Shown in pieces: positions 13,490-25,778 of a DNA stretch of 64,000 nucleotides. Where the stretch lies: positions 14,880,001-14,944,000 of the forward strand of contig NC_079516.1 in NCBI RefSeq assembly GCF_000801105.2, written 5' to 3'. Under the pieces are notes generated by a model. The model saw nothing but the letters and a program-made list of their open reading frames with translations. It was not told the origin of the DNA and searched no databases. Every line of letters begins with the position of its first letter. The stretch's first letter is position 1. The translations under genes and the position numbers were made by a program. This DNA comes from Raphanus sativus (lineage: Eukaryota; Streptophyta; Magnoliopsida; Brassicales; Brassicaceae).

Positions 13490-14527
13490 ATGATGCAGAG
13501 AGAGAGAGAGTTGGGTAGTTCCGACGACAGCCACTGTCTTCCTACTCCATGTTCATCCGACGAACTCTCTAGCATTCTCCGGCAGATTCTCTCACGTGCT
13601 CCGACGACTCAACCTTCGTCCCCACCGAAGAGAAACGTTTCCTCCGCTGAGATGTTCGACCGGAACTTCTCTTTCGTTTCCGGCGGAGCGGTTTCTACCG
13701 TCGCCGCCGGCTATGCGGTCGCTGAAAATGGGGAAGACAAATGTGCTTTTGAGGACAAGGTGAAAAACTTAACAACAACACTAAAGAGAAACTACACTCG
13801 CTTTGTGTAAAGAAAGAACATAAACAGAACTAACTTTTGTTTTTTTTCCTTTTGTAACGGTAACAACAAACACTAAAGAGAAATGGAGTCAAACAGCGAA
13901 ACTCGTTGAAGAGAAACATTGATGCACAGTTCCACAACTTGTCTGAAAAGGTTTCTGTCTTTTTTTTTATATATTCTTGATCTAAATAAAATTGAATCTG
14001 AAAATATTGTAGAGGAGGAGGAGCAAGATCAACGAGAAAATGAAAGCTTTGCAGAAACTGATTCCCAATTCCAACAAGGTAAATAGAAAATTCAAATATT
14101 TATCTTTCAGATCTTTTATCTAGAGAATGAGAAACCTTTTTTTTATTTTTTTATTTGTAGACAGATAAAGCCTCAATGCTTGATGAAGCTATAGAATATC
14201 TGAAGCAGCTTCAGCTTCAAGTGCAGGTTTCTTACTAAAGATCATATACAATTCAAAGTCTAATCTGTAAAAATTAAAAAAAACACATATCATCTGATTA
14301 ACTTTATTTACTCCATAATGCAGACTTTAGCCGTTATGAATGGTTTAGGCCTCAACCCTCTGCGACTACCACCAGTTCTACCTCCTACGCAGACAAGGAT
14401 GATCAGTGGAACCTTAGAACAAGAGCTCAACTTTGAGACTCTGCTCGGTGCTCCTCACTCGCTGGCTAACCATGAACCATCCGAAGCAACTCAGGAAATG
14501 TGCTTTTCCACAGCCACTCTGCTTTGA
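13490..14527 (+). CDS. ALC: ALCATRAZ-like bHLH transcription factor
   Basis: Orthologue of Arabidopsis ALCATRAZ, a nuclear bHLH factor that specifies the separation layer of the fruit valve margin (pod shatter). Five exons: 13490-13759, 13879-13950, 14013-14078, 14161-14226, 14324-14527, all phase 0 with GT-AG introns. They total 226 codons (225 aa; Arabidopsis about 210). The N-terminus carries the ALC-typical SSDELSSILRQILSRAPT. The bHLH spans about residues 94-158, with the basic H-E-R signature at His109, Glu113 and Arg117, and helix 2 TDKASMLDEAIEYLKQLQLQ. The C-terminus MCFSTATLL matches ALC. I chose the ATG at 13490; an adjacent ATG at 13493 and an upstream GTG are alternatives. A GA microsatellite in the first codons encodes RERE. 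It converges with the POLA1 gene, with stops 185 bp apart. No lesion seen, so likely functional. Confidence 0.93.
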
Positions 14528-15179
14528 AGACAACGTTGAGACAGTGAAGATGATTTCAAGTCAAAGATCTCTTATAATCTAGTATTTGCTATATTCCAAA
14601 AGTTCGGTTGTAGTTGTGCTGATAAAACTTTAGGACCAAACAAAATTTTTAATGATGTCAGAAGGTGATATAAATTTAAATTACATGCGATGAGAATAAT
14701 TATTACAACTATCAAAAGAGGTCCGTGAGTTGCACCCATCCGTAATCACACCGGTCTCGGAAACTCCGAGCTATTGATGCTGCTGACTCAACCGCAGGTC
14801 TAATCTTCGTCATTGCTTTCTCTACTTGAATCCTCACACCAACATCCATCTGCTTTTTTTTTTGAAATGCCAGAGAGGTTATTAATTGATTGTGGTAACT
14901 AACACAAAGGAAAAATTGTCAAGTAAAAACCTTTTCTGGAGAGCACTGTGTGTCTAAGATGTGGCAAAAGTATGACAGCTGCACGTACAGGTCTGCTTCA
15001 GTGTACTGTAAAAATAAGACAAGGCTTGGAATCAAAATGTTTTGTTCTATGAAGCAACAGAAAGAGACGAGTTCTTAGCAGGTGGTGATGAGGGCATGCA
15101 TATACCTTTCTTAAGAGGGTTCCATTACAGCTAGGATAGTTTGGGCAAACTGTTCCCCTTTCCCGGTCACCGAGCAGAC

Positions 15180-15434
15180 TATAGAACTCAAGAACTCGAA
15201 ATCACCAAACAAACTTTCGTATTGCCTTAGAAAAATATCTCAAAAACTAAGACTCTGATCTTTCACACAAACTCGTGATAGATTCAACCTTACATGCTTT
15301 CATATATATAGTAGTAGAAAAACCTATTCCTAATAGTAATCTACTTTCGATATATCTTAATCCTTATAGATAATCATAATCTTATTAGGATTAAGATAAC
15401 TTCCACTTCAAGTTAAACCAAGCTTAAACCAACA
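15180..15434 (-). repeat. Copia 3' LTR
   Basis: 255 bp. On the minus strand it runs from TGTTGG to ...TTCTATA, so the end is TA rather than the usual CA. It appears identical to the other LTR, and the polyprotein stop codon (15413-15415) lies inside it. Confidence 0.93.
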
Positions 15435-18400
15435 ATCTCCCCCTTAAGCTTGACTTCATCTTCTCCTACAACTTGCATTCCAATGAGACGCCTCATGTCT
15501 TTGAACCGAGTCCGACTTAACGACTTTGTAAGAATATCAGCTCTCTGTTCACTTCCGGGGACATACTCAACTTCAACTTGATCGTTCTCAACGCACTCCC
15601 TTATGAAATGAAACCTCCTATGTATGTGCTTGCTACGTCCATGGAAAACAGGATTCCTAGTCAACGCAATTGCAGATTTGTTGTCCATTTTTATAACCAC
15701 TTTTCTTTCATCATCACCCACGACTTCATGAATAAGTTCTTGGAGCCACACTGCTTGTTTCGCGGCCTCCGTGGCTGCCATGAACTCAGCTTCACACGAT
15801 GATAGCGCCACAATCTCTTGCTTTTGAGAACACCAAGTTATGGGGCTATTTGCAAGGTAGAAGATGTGTCCGGTCGTACTTCTTCCATCGTCAGCATCGA
15901 TATTGTGTGAACTGTCACTAAAGCCTATCAGATCATGAGTCGTTGCTCGACCAAACCGTAGACCAAGTGAGACAGTGCCACGCAAATACCGAAACACTTG
16001 CTTTAATGCTGCTCCATGAGACTCTTTAGGTTCCTGCATATACCTACTTAACACACCAACACTAAAAGAGAGATCAGGACGTGTGTGTAGTAGGTATCGA
16101 AGGCATCCAATGCTCCGCCTGTACTCCCTTTCATCTATATTTCTCTCTTGCGGAGATTTAGAGAGTTTCACATTTATGTCCATTGGTATATGAACAGAAT
16201 TACAGTCAACCATTCCGGCTTCTTCAAGAATCTTCTGCGCATAACGACTCTGTGACAGAGTAATACTCCCATTAACCTGTCTCACCTCAATACCGAGATA
16301 GTAGGTTAATCTACCAAGATCACTCATCTCAAACTGTCGAGCCATCTCTTCCTTAAATGCCACGATCAACTCCAGAGAAGATCCTGTAACCAGTAGATCA
16401 TCAACATAAACACACACAAGAAGAAGACTACTTTGATCCCGTTTCGTATAGAGTGATGCTTCTTTAGAACAGCGAGTAAAGCCTAACTGTTTCAGGACTT
16501 GATTAAGCTTTACATTCCAGGCCCGAGGTGCCTGTTTCAAACCGTAAAGAGCCTTGTGCAGTTTATAAACCTTCTCCTCTTCTCCTCTGATCGTAAATCC
16601 TTCAGGCTGGCAAACATAGACTTCTTCTTTCAGTTCTCCATTCAGAAACGCTGTCTTCACGTCTAAGTGGTGAATCTCCCACTCCTTAGATGCAGCGAAA
16701 GCAATTATTAATCTGATAGTCTCAATGCGAGCTACAGGTGCAAACACTTCTTCATAGTCAATGCCATAGCGTTGGACATATCCTTTTGCCACAAGTCTCG
16801 CTTTGTATTTGATGATCTTACCATCCGCATCCCTTTTTATCTTAAACACCCACTTGAGTCCTATAGCTTTAATCCCTTTAGGAAGACTAACGAGAACCCA
16901 AGTTTTGTTTTTCTCAATAGAGACCAACTCTTCTTTACACGCATTGATCCAAACCTTTAACTCTTTGGCCTCTTCATAACTTCGTGGCTCATCATTTAAT
17001 GCTAGAAGTAGCTTCATTCCTTCCACATCTGACAGCAATACGTAGTCGTCCAAATATGCAGGTCTCGTGCTTACCCTGCTTGACCTTCTCTGTTCTGGTT
17101 GAGATTGACTCTCTTCATCATCTTCCACATCTGCTTCGTTAACATCATCACCTTCGCTCACAACCTCTGTTTCTGATTCTTCTTTATCAGATATAGGTAA
17201 TATATCAATCTCAAACGTACTCTGTTCCATATTAGCCGTCACAGTCTTCTTCCAGTTCCATCGCTTATCTTCCTCAAAGTGCACATCACGACTCACAACG
17301 ATTTTATTACTGTCGGGATCAAGTAATCTATAGGCTTTAGAGCCTGGTTCTGTTCCCAAGTGTACAAGACATCTGGATCGATCATCAAGCTTCTTCCTTC
17401 CTGCTGTCTCTGTTCGTGCGTAACATACGCAACCAAATACTTTCAGATGCTCGATGTTTGGTTTCTTGTTCCTTAATGCTTCATACGGTGTCAAACCGAG
17501 CAGTGACCTTGTTCCCACTCGATTGATCAGGTAAGTGGCATGCCTGACTGCTTCCCCCCATAGACTATTTGGCACTCCCATATGTTTTAACAAGCTTCTC
17601 GTCATCTCAAGCAACGTCCGGTTTCGTCTTTCAACAACTCCGTTCTGCTGAGGAGAGTACGGAGCCGTCATGTGTCTGTTAATCCCATGTAGGTCACAGT
17701 AGTCTCTGAATTCGTGTGATATAAACTCTCCACCTCTATCACTCCTGAAAGTCCTTAGCACCATCTTTGTTTCTCGTTCTGCTATACCTTTGAAGTTCTT
17801 GAATTTTTCAAAAGCTTCACTCTTTTCTTTGAGTAGTATAGTCCACATGTATCTCGAGAAATCATCAATCAGTACGAATACATATCGCTTCTGTCCAGGT
17901 GTGGCTGGAGTAATAGGACCGCATAAGTCTCCATGAACGAGTTCAAGTGGTTGTGTGGCTCTGTACGATGTAGCTTGCGGAAAAGTCTTCCTTACTTGTT
18001 TACCAAGCAAACATGAAACACACGTCTCCTTTTCAATGCATATATCAGGTAAGCCTACGACCAGATCCTTGTTTTTCATCATCTTCATTGTCTCAATGTT
18101 GACGTGCCCTAGCCTAGCGTGCCACTTTGATGACTCTGTAGGCACCGAGACCTGTAAACACAGAATAATATCTGCTTGCAAGCTTACCTTATACAGTCGA
18201 TTCTTTGATCTCTTAGTCTTAATCATCAAAGCTCCCATACGATCAAACAGCATCAGAAACTCGTCTTTCATCTTTACCTCACATCCAGCTTCAGTAGCTT
18301 GCCCCAAACTTACAATGTTGCTTCGTAGGCCAGGAATATAGTACACATTGTTGAGAGTTTTCTTCTCTCCTTCTTTCAGTACAAACCGTATTGATCCTTT

Positions 18401-19537
18401 GCCTTTGATCTCAATCCGTGAATCATCTCCAAAACGAACCTTACCGGTTATACTTTCATCAAGCTTATAGAAGAACTGTCTATTTCCGCTCATGTGATTA
18501 GAGGCACCGTTATCAAGATACCACAAATTCTCCATATTATCTTCGATATCAAAGCTGCTCGGCTTCACTTTTCCTTCATTAAGATATACTATTTCATGTA
18601 CCATCAGGGTATCAGCTTCATGTGTATCTTCTTGCTTCTTTTCAGTCGTTTCCTGTAATTTAAGCATACGATCAGGACACTCCGACGCATAATGACCGGT
18701 TTTATCACAGTTGAAACATGTGATATGACTCTTGTCTCTTTGTTCTCTAGGTGCACCCTGTTTGTATGCTTCCCGTTGGTTGTAGAAACCACCATAGCGT
18801 CCTCGTCCTCTACCTCCTCTTGAAGGTCCTCGTGCACCGCGTCCTCTTCCTCCACCATACTTTGAATCTTGAGATTCACCATATAGAAGCTTTTCACGGT
18901 CATCATGTTCTTCCACCTCTTCTTCTTCGCTTATTCTCTCTTCGTACGCTTTCAGTCTGCCAACTATATCCTCAAAACTGGTTACTTTAAGATCCAAAAC
19001 CTGTTCAAGTGATGCTACCATATGGATAAACTTCTTTCTTGGTAGACTTTTCAAGAATTTCTTGACAAGTTTTGGTTCCTCTATGACTTCCCCAAGAGAA
19101 GCACACTTTGAAGTAATTTCAGTTAGCTTTCCAACGAAACCATCGATGCTATCTTCGGTCTTCATCTTAAGCTTGTCAAAGTCGGCCATAAGTGTCATTA
19201 AACGTGCTTCCCGCACTCGTTCAGCCCCGACATGTCTTGCTTGAATAGCTTCCCAAACTGTTTTTGCAGTCTCAAGTCCTCCTATTTGTAAGGTTAAAGC
19301 TTCAGGTATAGATTGGAAGATCAACGCGATAGCCAAGTTATTCTTCTTTTCATGCTTGATCCCCGGTTCTATAGTTTCCCAAACTTCATTGACCTTGAGA
19401 GCAATCTTCATCCTCATAGCCCACACAGTGTAGTTGGAAGAACTTAACATTGGAAACTTGATAGACGAAGGTCCTGTTTTTTCTTTGCTCATCTCGATTT
19501 CGTCTTTGACCTCTGCCACGGTAGTAGCTTTCTCCAT
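15413..19537 (-). CDS. Copia gag-pol polyprotein
   Basis: Single 1,374-residue ORF from the ATG at 19537 (an upstream in-frame TTG overlaps the primer site and is unlikely to be the start). Order: gag region (residues about 25-230), RG-rich linker, zinc knuckle [14 protein letters not shown] near 274, protease site [11 protein letters not shown] near 342 (Asn where Ser or Thr is usual after the Asp), H-H-C-C integrase zinc site (WHARLGHVN...CVSCLLGK), integrase core ([16 protein letters not shown]), reverse transcriptase with YVDDLL near residue 1030, and RNase H ([13 protein letters not shown]). No stop or frameshift over more than 4 kb. The product copies element RNA to DNA and integrates it. 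Confidence 0.95.
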   Translation of the reverse strand: MEKATTVAEVKDEIEMSKEKTGPSSIKFPMLSSSNYTVWAMRMKIALKVNEVWETIEPGIKHEKKNNLAIALIFQSIPEALTLQIGGLETAKTVWEAIQARHVGAERVREARLMTLMADFDKLKMKTEDSIDGFVGKLTEITSKCASLGEVIEEPKLVKKFLKSLPRKKFIHMVASLEQVLDLKVTSFEDIVGRLKAYEERISEEEEVEEHDDREKLLYGESQDSKYGGGRGRGARGPSRGGRGRGRYGGFYNQREAYKQGAPREQRDKSHITCFNCDKTGHYASECPDRMLKLQETTEKKQEDTHEADTLMVHEIVYLNEGKVKPSSFDIEDNMENLWYLDNGASNHMSGNRQFFYKLDESITGKVRFGDDSRIEIKGKGSIRFVLKEGEKKTLNNVYYIPGLRSNIVSLGQATEAGCEVKMKDEFLMLFDRMGALMIKTKRSKNRLYKVSLQADIILCLQVSVPTESSKWHARLGHVNIETMKMMKNKDLVVGLPDICIEKETCVSCLLGKQVRKTFPQATSYRATQPLELVHGDLCGPITPATPGQKRYVFVLIDDFSRYMWTILLKEKSEAFEKFKNFKGIAERETKMVLRTFRSDRGGEFISHEFRDYCDLHGINRHMTAPYSPQQNGVVERRNRTLLEMTRSLLKHMGVPNSLWGEAVRHATYLINRVGTRSLLGLTPYEALRNKKPNIEHLKVFGCVCYARTETAGRKKLDDRSRCLVHLGTEPGSKAYRLLDPDSNKIVVSRDVHFEEDKRWNWKKTVTANMEQSTFEIDILPISDKEESETEVVSEGDDVNEADVEDDEESQSQPEQRRSSRVSTRPAYLDDYVLLSDVEGMKLLLALNDEPRSYEEAKELKVWINACKEELVSIEKNKTWVLVSLPKGIKAIGLKWVFKIKRDADGKIIKYKARLVAKGYVQRYGIDYEEVFAPVARIETIRLIIAFAASKEWEIHHLDVKTAFLNGELKEEVYVCQPEGFTIRGEEEKVYKLHKALYGLKQAPRAWNVKLNQVLKQLGFTRCSKEASLYTKRDQSSLLLVCVYVDDLLVTGSSLELIVAFKEEMARQFEMSDLGRLTYYLGIEVRQVNGSITLSQSRYAQKILEEAGMVDCNSVHIPMDINVKLSKSPQERNIDEREYRRSIGCLRYLLHTRPDLSFSVGVLSRYMQEPKESHGAALKQVFRYLRGTVSLGLRFGRATTHDLIGFSDSSHNIDADDGRSTTGHIFYLANSPITWCSQKQEIVALSSCEAEFMAATEAAKQAVWLQELIHEVVGDDERKVVIKMDNKSAIALTRNPVFHGRSKHIHRRFHFIRECVENDQVEVEYVPGSEQRADILTKSLSRTRFKDMRRLIGMQVVGEDEVKLKGEIVGLSLV
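15435..15445 (-). other. Copia polypurine tract
   Basis: On the minus strand this reads AAGGGGGAGAT and directly abuts the 3' LTR. It is the expected plus-strand DNA primer site. Confidence 0.8.
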
Positions 19538-19571
19538 AACTCTGTTTCGATAAAGTCTCTGTTTTAATAGA

Positions 19572-19584
19572 GGCTCTGATACCA
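19572..19584 (-). other. Copia primer-binding site (initiator Met tRNA)
   Basis: The minus-strand sequence TGGTATCAGAGCC, two bases after the 5' LTR, matches the 3' end of plant initiator methionine tRNA, the standard copia primer. Confidence 0.88.
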
Positions 19585-19586
19585 AT

Positions 19587-19841
19587 TATAGAACTCAAGA
19601 ACTCGAAATCACCAAACAAACTTTCGTATTGCCTTAGAAAAATATCTCAAAAACTAAGACTCTGATCTTTCACACAAACTCGTGATAGATTCAACCTTAC
19701 ATGCTTTCATATATATAGTAGTAGAAAAACCTATTCCTAATAGTAATCTACTTTCGATATATCTTAATCCTTATAGATAATCATAATCTTATTAGGATTA
19801 AGATAACTTCCACTTCAAGTTAAACCAAGCTTAAACCAACA
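19587..19841 (-). repeat. Copia 5' LTR
   Basis: 255 bp, apparently identical to the 3' LTR at 15180-15434. Flanked on its outer side by the CAGAC target duplication. Confidence 0.93.
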
Positions 19842-20987
19842 CAGACGAAAGTTGGGGCTGCGAGTAGTGTGTTTGCAAGACTCATCGTCACACTGTTGAA
19901 CACAAAATGTAACAAGGAAAGCTTTCATTAGCCTTGACTTAGTAACCACAGGTGAGAAGGTTTTTTTTATATTCACCATCATTATGCCTTTGTAGTACAT
20001 TGACACGAACCCATCAATCTTCCTTTTCACCTGAAAATTCATGATAATTATTAAAAGTTAATTATTTACCAAATCAAAGGATAAAAAAGGTTTAAGTAGA
20101 AATTAGGATCCAACCCTTTGCCTTACCTGGTTAGCTATCATTGCAGGGGATATTCTTCCCTTGCATTTCAAACAGTGCAGTTTAAGCCAGAATGTAGAAG
20201 AACCAGACTTATTACTGATCGACGCACAAACTGAACTAGAAGTAGATGGACAGTTGAAAGAAGCAGAGCAGCTGGGGCATGTTAGTGTTAACGGCTCACA
20301 GCTTTTATATCTGCGTTTTTTTTTGTTACATTATGTAAATTACGTTGTTGCAGATTCTTGGAGAAAATTAGCAAATTACAAAATTGGATTTAAGATATAC
20401 ATTACCTTTCTTCATCGCTTGTAGCAAACAAGAGGGATGCACAAGGATCACTGCCAGTAGTATCGTTTGATCTGCTTTGATACTATAAAAAAACAGTATT
20501 TCTAATCATTTATCAGAATTGGAGATTGGCTTTTAAATGAAAGCTGGTTTTACCTTTGATGAGTCAAGTCCTAAACACTCGGCTAACCTCTCAGGACTTG
20601 TTCCCTGAATCTCTGCGCATAGACGAGACACCACGGGATGAATCTGCTGCGCCAGGTAGTAATCTATGTCAACCAACCATCTGCTGTCTTCTGATTTCAC
20701 CTCATCAGGATGCCTAGCGCGTTTGGCAATCCCTGCTGAGCTGGCAGAGCTAGCATTGCCCTGCTTACAGAAGGTTAAAATATATTTTTTTAATTAGTAG
20801 GAAAACGATTGGATATGGGATAATAATATTAAGCTGGTCTTTTTGGTTTGGGAACCTGGTCATAGCAGATTATATAAGGTACAGTATCCTTAGCACTGAA
20901 ACCTTCTTTGAAACCATGTTGCCTCATTCTGAGTGCGACCTGAGTGAGAAGCACACACTCAAAGTTTAGTGAAGATGTGAAATAACG

Positions 20988-21014
20988 TGGATAATAATAA
21001 TAATAATAATAATA
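20988..21014. repeat. (TAA)n microsatellite
   Basis: About eight ATA/TAA units in an intron of the POLA1 copy. Likely length-polymorphic. Confidence 0.8.
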
Positions 21015-24000
21015 GCTCTCTCAATACTTACTTGAACGTGTGGTTGGCTTTTGGAATCTGGATAAGCTTCAGGTGACTTAGACAAGGCCTTGGTGATGAC
21101 ATACTTTTCAAGTGCAACTGGCCCATTTCTCATTTCCTCTTTTATCTGTTGCATTGATCAAAGCCACATGTTAAAAGATGAAAAAGAAGAGTAAACTCCT
21201 TCACAAGTTCGTTATGAATTGCTTCAACAACATCCTCACACGACCTGAAAAATATGACAAGATTTTGTTGTGTGTTTGCATGAGAGAGAGAGAGTAAAAA
21301 GTAATATTCTTGAGTGAATGTTTACAACATATATACCCTCCATAAAAGATCTTAGCCAAGCATAAATCTCCAATTTCCTTGGAGAGTAAGCTCCAATCTG
21401 GACGAACCATATCCACACCCTTTCTTTCAATTTCCTGCATTGGACCAATGCGTTTAGTATCCTAAAAAATTTTCTGAAAAAAAAAGGATGTGTAAATTTA
21501 AATATTTTTACCTCGCAAGTCTTCCCGTCTTTGAACTGCAACTTGACGCCAGCATACTTCTTTTTTCTTAGAATTAGCATTCTCTTATATATGCCATCAC
21601 ACTCAATTTTCATACATCTGTACTTCTTATTGACCTATAATATTAAAAGAGACAAGGTGAGACCCAACTTGAGTTATCCATTAATTGTCTTTCATGCATC
21701 AGGAAATCGAACATTAAAAGTTGCAACCATTAAATGAATATTTGGTCTAATCATATAGTATATAGCTTCGTTTTAAGGGTGAAAAGCTGGAGATAAATCT
21801 ATTATATTATCCAACCTCCTACCTCTTGGATGACTTTTGTTATGATGGTTTTGACCTCTTCAATATCATCTAGTCCACTGTGAATCATGATTGAATCTGT
21901 GTCACCATAAATCACCTGCGTAAAAAAGCAACATGTTCAATATTCCCCCAACATGTTGACACATTACATTACTGAAATGCATTTAGTCCGGTGATACCTC
22001 CAGGTTTAAATGATTCTGCACAAGATCTACGGTTCTTTGCAGGATCTCCCTTCCCTGCAATGTTAGGGAATTAACCGGATTTCATGAAAAAAAAACAAAG
22101 AAAAATTTGTCACTAGAATAGAGAAAAAAACATAACTTACCTGCAGTGTTATGAGTTCTGCTAAAGGCTTAGCATAGAATCTTGAATCAGAGAACCCCAG
22201 ACATCCATACATGCTTCCGTTTAGAATGATGAAACATTAAAATATAAAACATTATTGCAAAGCAGAATGCTAATACCATTAAACACAAAACCTATTGGCT
22301 GTGAGTTTTAATGCCTGCTGCCGAATGTCAAGCTCCCAGTACTTGACACCTGTTTCCTTCTTCATCTTTTGTTTGACACGTTTCCTTAAACTGACCAAAT
22401 GTTCCATCAACTAAAAACAAAGACAAGAGATATAGAGAGCTACAGATTAGAAGATATTGTCAAGGTTAGTTTAACTGAACTACAAAATGAAGCAATCACT
22501 ACCTAAAACAGATAATAATAAAGCAACTAGTGTAAAGGTGAATATACCTTTGGAAGAACTCCAGGTGTCTGACTAGAAGGTAAACGAGGAACACCATCTT
22601 CTGATCGTGGTACAGTCGTGAAACATATATTATATTCCTGAAATTACCAACGTACGTTATGCACACAAATCAAGTGGAAACAGTAATTTCAAGGCTTGAG
22701 AAATAGAAAAAATTAAACAGTCTGCTCCCGCTACTTAACCTGTATAATAGACGGGTATAGACTATTGAAGTCAAGAAGCAACACATATTTGTCGTATAAG
22801 CCTTTCTTTGGCTCCAAAACCAATCCACCAGCGTAGGCTGGACCACCCTTCTTTGTTTTTCTGCCATCATTTTCCAGATCCAAGTCAGCATCCAATTCAT
22901 CTACACTGTGGCTGATTCTTCTTTTTGATGACTTTATATCCTTCATACGTTGCGAGATTTTGTCTGGGAGGATGTACTTTCTCGAGTGGAATGTATGTAG
23001 TAAGTAGTATTCAGTTCTTTGCGCCCTGGATCCCTGGTAAGGAAAAGAAAAAAAAATCAGAGCGCATAACGTTTCAGGAATAGAGAGAGTGAGAGAGGTA
23101 GAACAGGAGCCAGTACTTGAAGAGTTTTCCCCCAGAGGTTGCCACTTATGTTAGTAAGCTGGAGAGTGAGAGGAAGAACACTTAGATGAAACATGAGCTC
23201 CATGGATAACCATGCATCTGTCTGCCCACATTCAATCTGAACCGAAGAAAACCAAAAGGAATCGTAACCTGTCGTCCCTAGTGAGGAAGTACCAGCTCAT
23301 ATGTATAAAAAAAGACTGAGGAGACGAATTAAAGAACTTACAAGTTCCACAAGTGTTTTAGAGGACTGAAACATTTTCGGAATGTCATTAGGTGATAAGT
23401 CTTCCCTGTCCCGGTTCAGCTGTGTCTTTGAAAGGTCTGTTAACGAATAACTGACCTGCAATAACCAGAAGCTTATTAGGTGAGGGACTACGCTTTATCA
23501 CTCTGCTTGTAAGAGTTGAAGATCATCATACATAATAGCCCCAGCAATGCAAGACATGAGCCCAAAATTAGTGTTCCCTTTAAGCCTAGGCATGAACGAG
23601 CGTTTGAGACGGCCAATTTTGGACCACATGCTACTCAATACTTTGCAAGTCTGCACAGTAGTCATTCAGTTAAGTCATCATCACAACAACAAAAAAGAGA
23701 GAGAGAGACTGAGAAAATGGACTAAATGATGTATATAATGCATTAAATAAAAACATTATGTCTTATTAATGTTACTTCTACTAACATAAAAATTAAAGAC
23801 ACAGTCATATTTAGATGGTAAAAAGATTAGTTGCTTTGCCTGGGCTCTTTGGAGAAGGACATCCAGATCAAACCTTGATATATTATGCCCCACAAGAACA
23901 TCACTGTCCAATTTGTTCAACTCCAGAAACAATCGGTTCAGCAAAGCTCTTTCACTGCAGTAAAATAAACAAAAAAAAATGTTGGATGAAGCAAATAATA

Positions 24001-25748
24001 GGACCAGTACACAACAACAATAGCTGCGGAATGAATACCTGTTTTCAAAACTTAAAACACTGCAGCCGTTCTTTGAATTTCTGTTAGCCACTTCTTTCTT
24101 CCAACCAATTGGGTAGCTTGTTCCATCAGGATTCCTAACGACAGTGAAATGAGACAGAACACCAGATCTCTTTCTTTCTGGACCTGGCATTGGAGCGTCA
24201 ATCTGAAACACCAAAGGACATAAAATATCAAGCTACTAAGAGAGTGTCATTTGAGCAAGAAAAAAAAACATTTTTCACAAACCTTGGCGTTGTGAAAACA
24301 GAGAACAGAGGCCGAAACAATCTCGGTGATGTTGTGCTTTTCATTGACTATAGTCTTTAAGTTTATAGCTGTGACGACAGCAGGAGGAGGATGAACCACT
24401 TTTTCCTCCGGGACTAAAACAGTGATAGCCTTCGGAGATTCAACAGTAACCTCAAACTTGCACCAGCTCACCTGCACAAGTGTTCAAGTCCTCATTATTT
24501 GGAGATAAAACATAAATAGAAATAACTAGCAAGATACTATTTTTAAGGCTTTTTACTCGTTGAGAAGCTAAACTAGTAGAGAAGTTTGAAATTTTCAGCC
24601 AAGAAGGTCCCATGATCTTCCTTTTAAGTATAAAAAGCTCCAAAGCACTGCCATATAAATTGACATACATACATAGTTAAATAAGAAGCTTAGAAAAGAC
24701 CAGTAAATGCAAAACTAACCGATCAACTATTAAAAACAGGGAAAGGTAAATAGAAACTCAGCAGTAAGAAACTAAAACCTGGTGTGAGAGCCGAGCACAG
24801 CGCAAAAAGACTCCCCTTTAAGGTCTTCTGGAAGTGCAGGATCCTATGATAACAACAGAGACAGACAGGTGTTGAGATGTAAGAGAATTAACAACAAAAA
24901 AAAGACAATTTTTAGAGTGACTTAAAGCTTTAAAAGGCACCTTAAATGGATAATTTATCTTCAAAACATATTGCTCGCCAGCTGGCACATCAGGCCTCTC
25001 AAATGCATAGCTTCTCTGATATTCATCCAAGGAGAGAGCAGAGTAGAGAGTAAAAAAAGAAAAGTTTTTGCTGCTAAACAGTACATGAAAAGTAAAAAGT
25101 AAAAAGGTAAAATACCCAAACCTTGACAAGTGCCATGCTATAATTCGAAACGTCGAGTCGTAACAGTTGCTGAGAAATCTCGTTCTTCAGTCCAGATGCC
25201 ATTTCCTAAGAAGACAAGGTCAAAAAAAAAACAATATATAATAGAGAAGATAGGATATTGCTTCGTATTAGCGTGCGACACACGTTAGTCACAGAACTCA
25301 CATTTGGAATAGCATAAACACATCTCTGCATGTTCTTAACTACAACACAGCAACTCTTGTACGTATCTCCCGTTTTAACCTAAAAGAGAGGGTAACAGCC
25401 GAATTAATAATGCTCTATATATATTAACCATAAGGTCAAAGGAGAATTAAAAATGAGTGAGTCACCTTCCCAAACAGATACACTGTGCCCATGCTCGCGC
25501 CAAAAGCCTCCTCGTAAGCGTCGAGGATGTAAAAACGAAGTGAACCATCATCAGCAGCATCCAAATCAAATCCCGATTCATCCGTCGGCTCTGGCTCCTC
25601 CTTACCTTGGAAGATGGGCAGTTCCAGTCCTAGGGAGTTCTTCCTACTCGATGACGCCTCCGTCGAATTGTCGCCGGCCATTTTTTTCAGTTTCTTCTGA
25701 TTTGGGGTTTTTTCAGTATCCAATTTATAGGTTTAGGTCGATGGGGAT

Positions 25749-25778
25749 GGCGGGGAAATCTATTTTTATTTTGGCGCC
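25749..25778 (-). promoter_or_regulatory. E2F-type sites upstream of POLA1 copy
   Basis: TTTGGCGCC at 25770-25778 matches the E2F consensus (TTTSSCGC). A near-match GGCGGGGAAA lies at 25749-25758, one G longer than GGCGGGAAA. They sit about 70-100 bp upstream of the ATG at 25681. E2F control is expected for S-phase replication genes, which supports this as the original POLA1 promoter. Confidence 0.6.

Larger units (their letters stand above)
15180..19841 (-). mobile_element. Full-length Ty1/copia LTR retrotransposon
   Basis: Complete 4,662-bp element: 255-bp LTRs at 15180-15434 and 19587-19841 that I read as identical, a 5-bp target duplication CAGAC (15175-15179 and 19842-19846), an initiator-Met tRNA primer site, a polypurine tract, and one uninterrupted gag-pol ORF. 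Integrase precedes reverse transcriptase, which defines Ty1/copia. It is inserted in a penultimate-region exon of the POLA1 gene in the same orientation. Identical LTRs mean a very recent insertion and possibly an element still able to move. Confidence 0.96.
14712..25681 (-). pseudogene. ICU2: DNA polymerase alpha catalytic subunit (ICU2/POLA1), disrupted copy
   Basis: Family-B replicative polymerase that extends primase primers at replication forks. About 30 exons, first 25681-25466, last 14849-14712. They include 23033-22740 with motif A (DFNSLYPSII), 22410-22292 plus 22213-22141 (QQALKLTANSMYG), 21915-21823 with motif C (VIYGDTDS), 20310-20127 with the first CPSC zinc site, 15005-14931, and the C-terminal DRCDYGWVQLTD. 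Most exons join in frame. Lesions: only ~50 residues precede the conserved GSLRFYILDAYEE block, so most of the usual ~300-residue N-terminus is missing; a ~30-codon segment appears lost between 25302 and 25205; the exon starting at 23650 runs into TGA at 23500-23498 with no donor that keeps frame; the donor after 21199 reads GA instead of GT; and a copia element splits the exon 19892-19842/15174-15106. The intron after 23840 appears to use a GC donor. POLA1 is essential, so an intact copy should exist elsewhere. Confidence 0.9.

Noticed and set aside
15578..19244. Plus-strand ORFs opposite the copia polyprotein
   Set aside because: They are antisense shadows of a long conserved gag-pol frame, with no independent domain features.
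14712..25681. DNA polymerase delta catalytic subunit
   Set aside because: The sequence around motifs A and C, the YAFERPDVPAGEQYVLKINY block and the C-terminus fit polymerase alpha. The ALC neighbour also fits ICU2.
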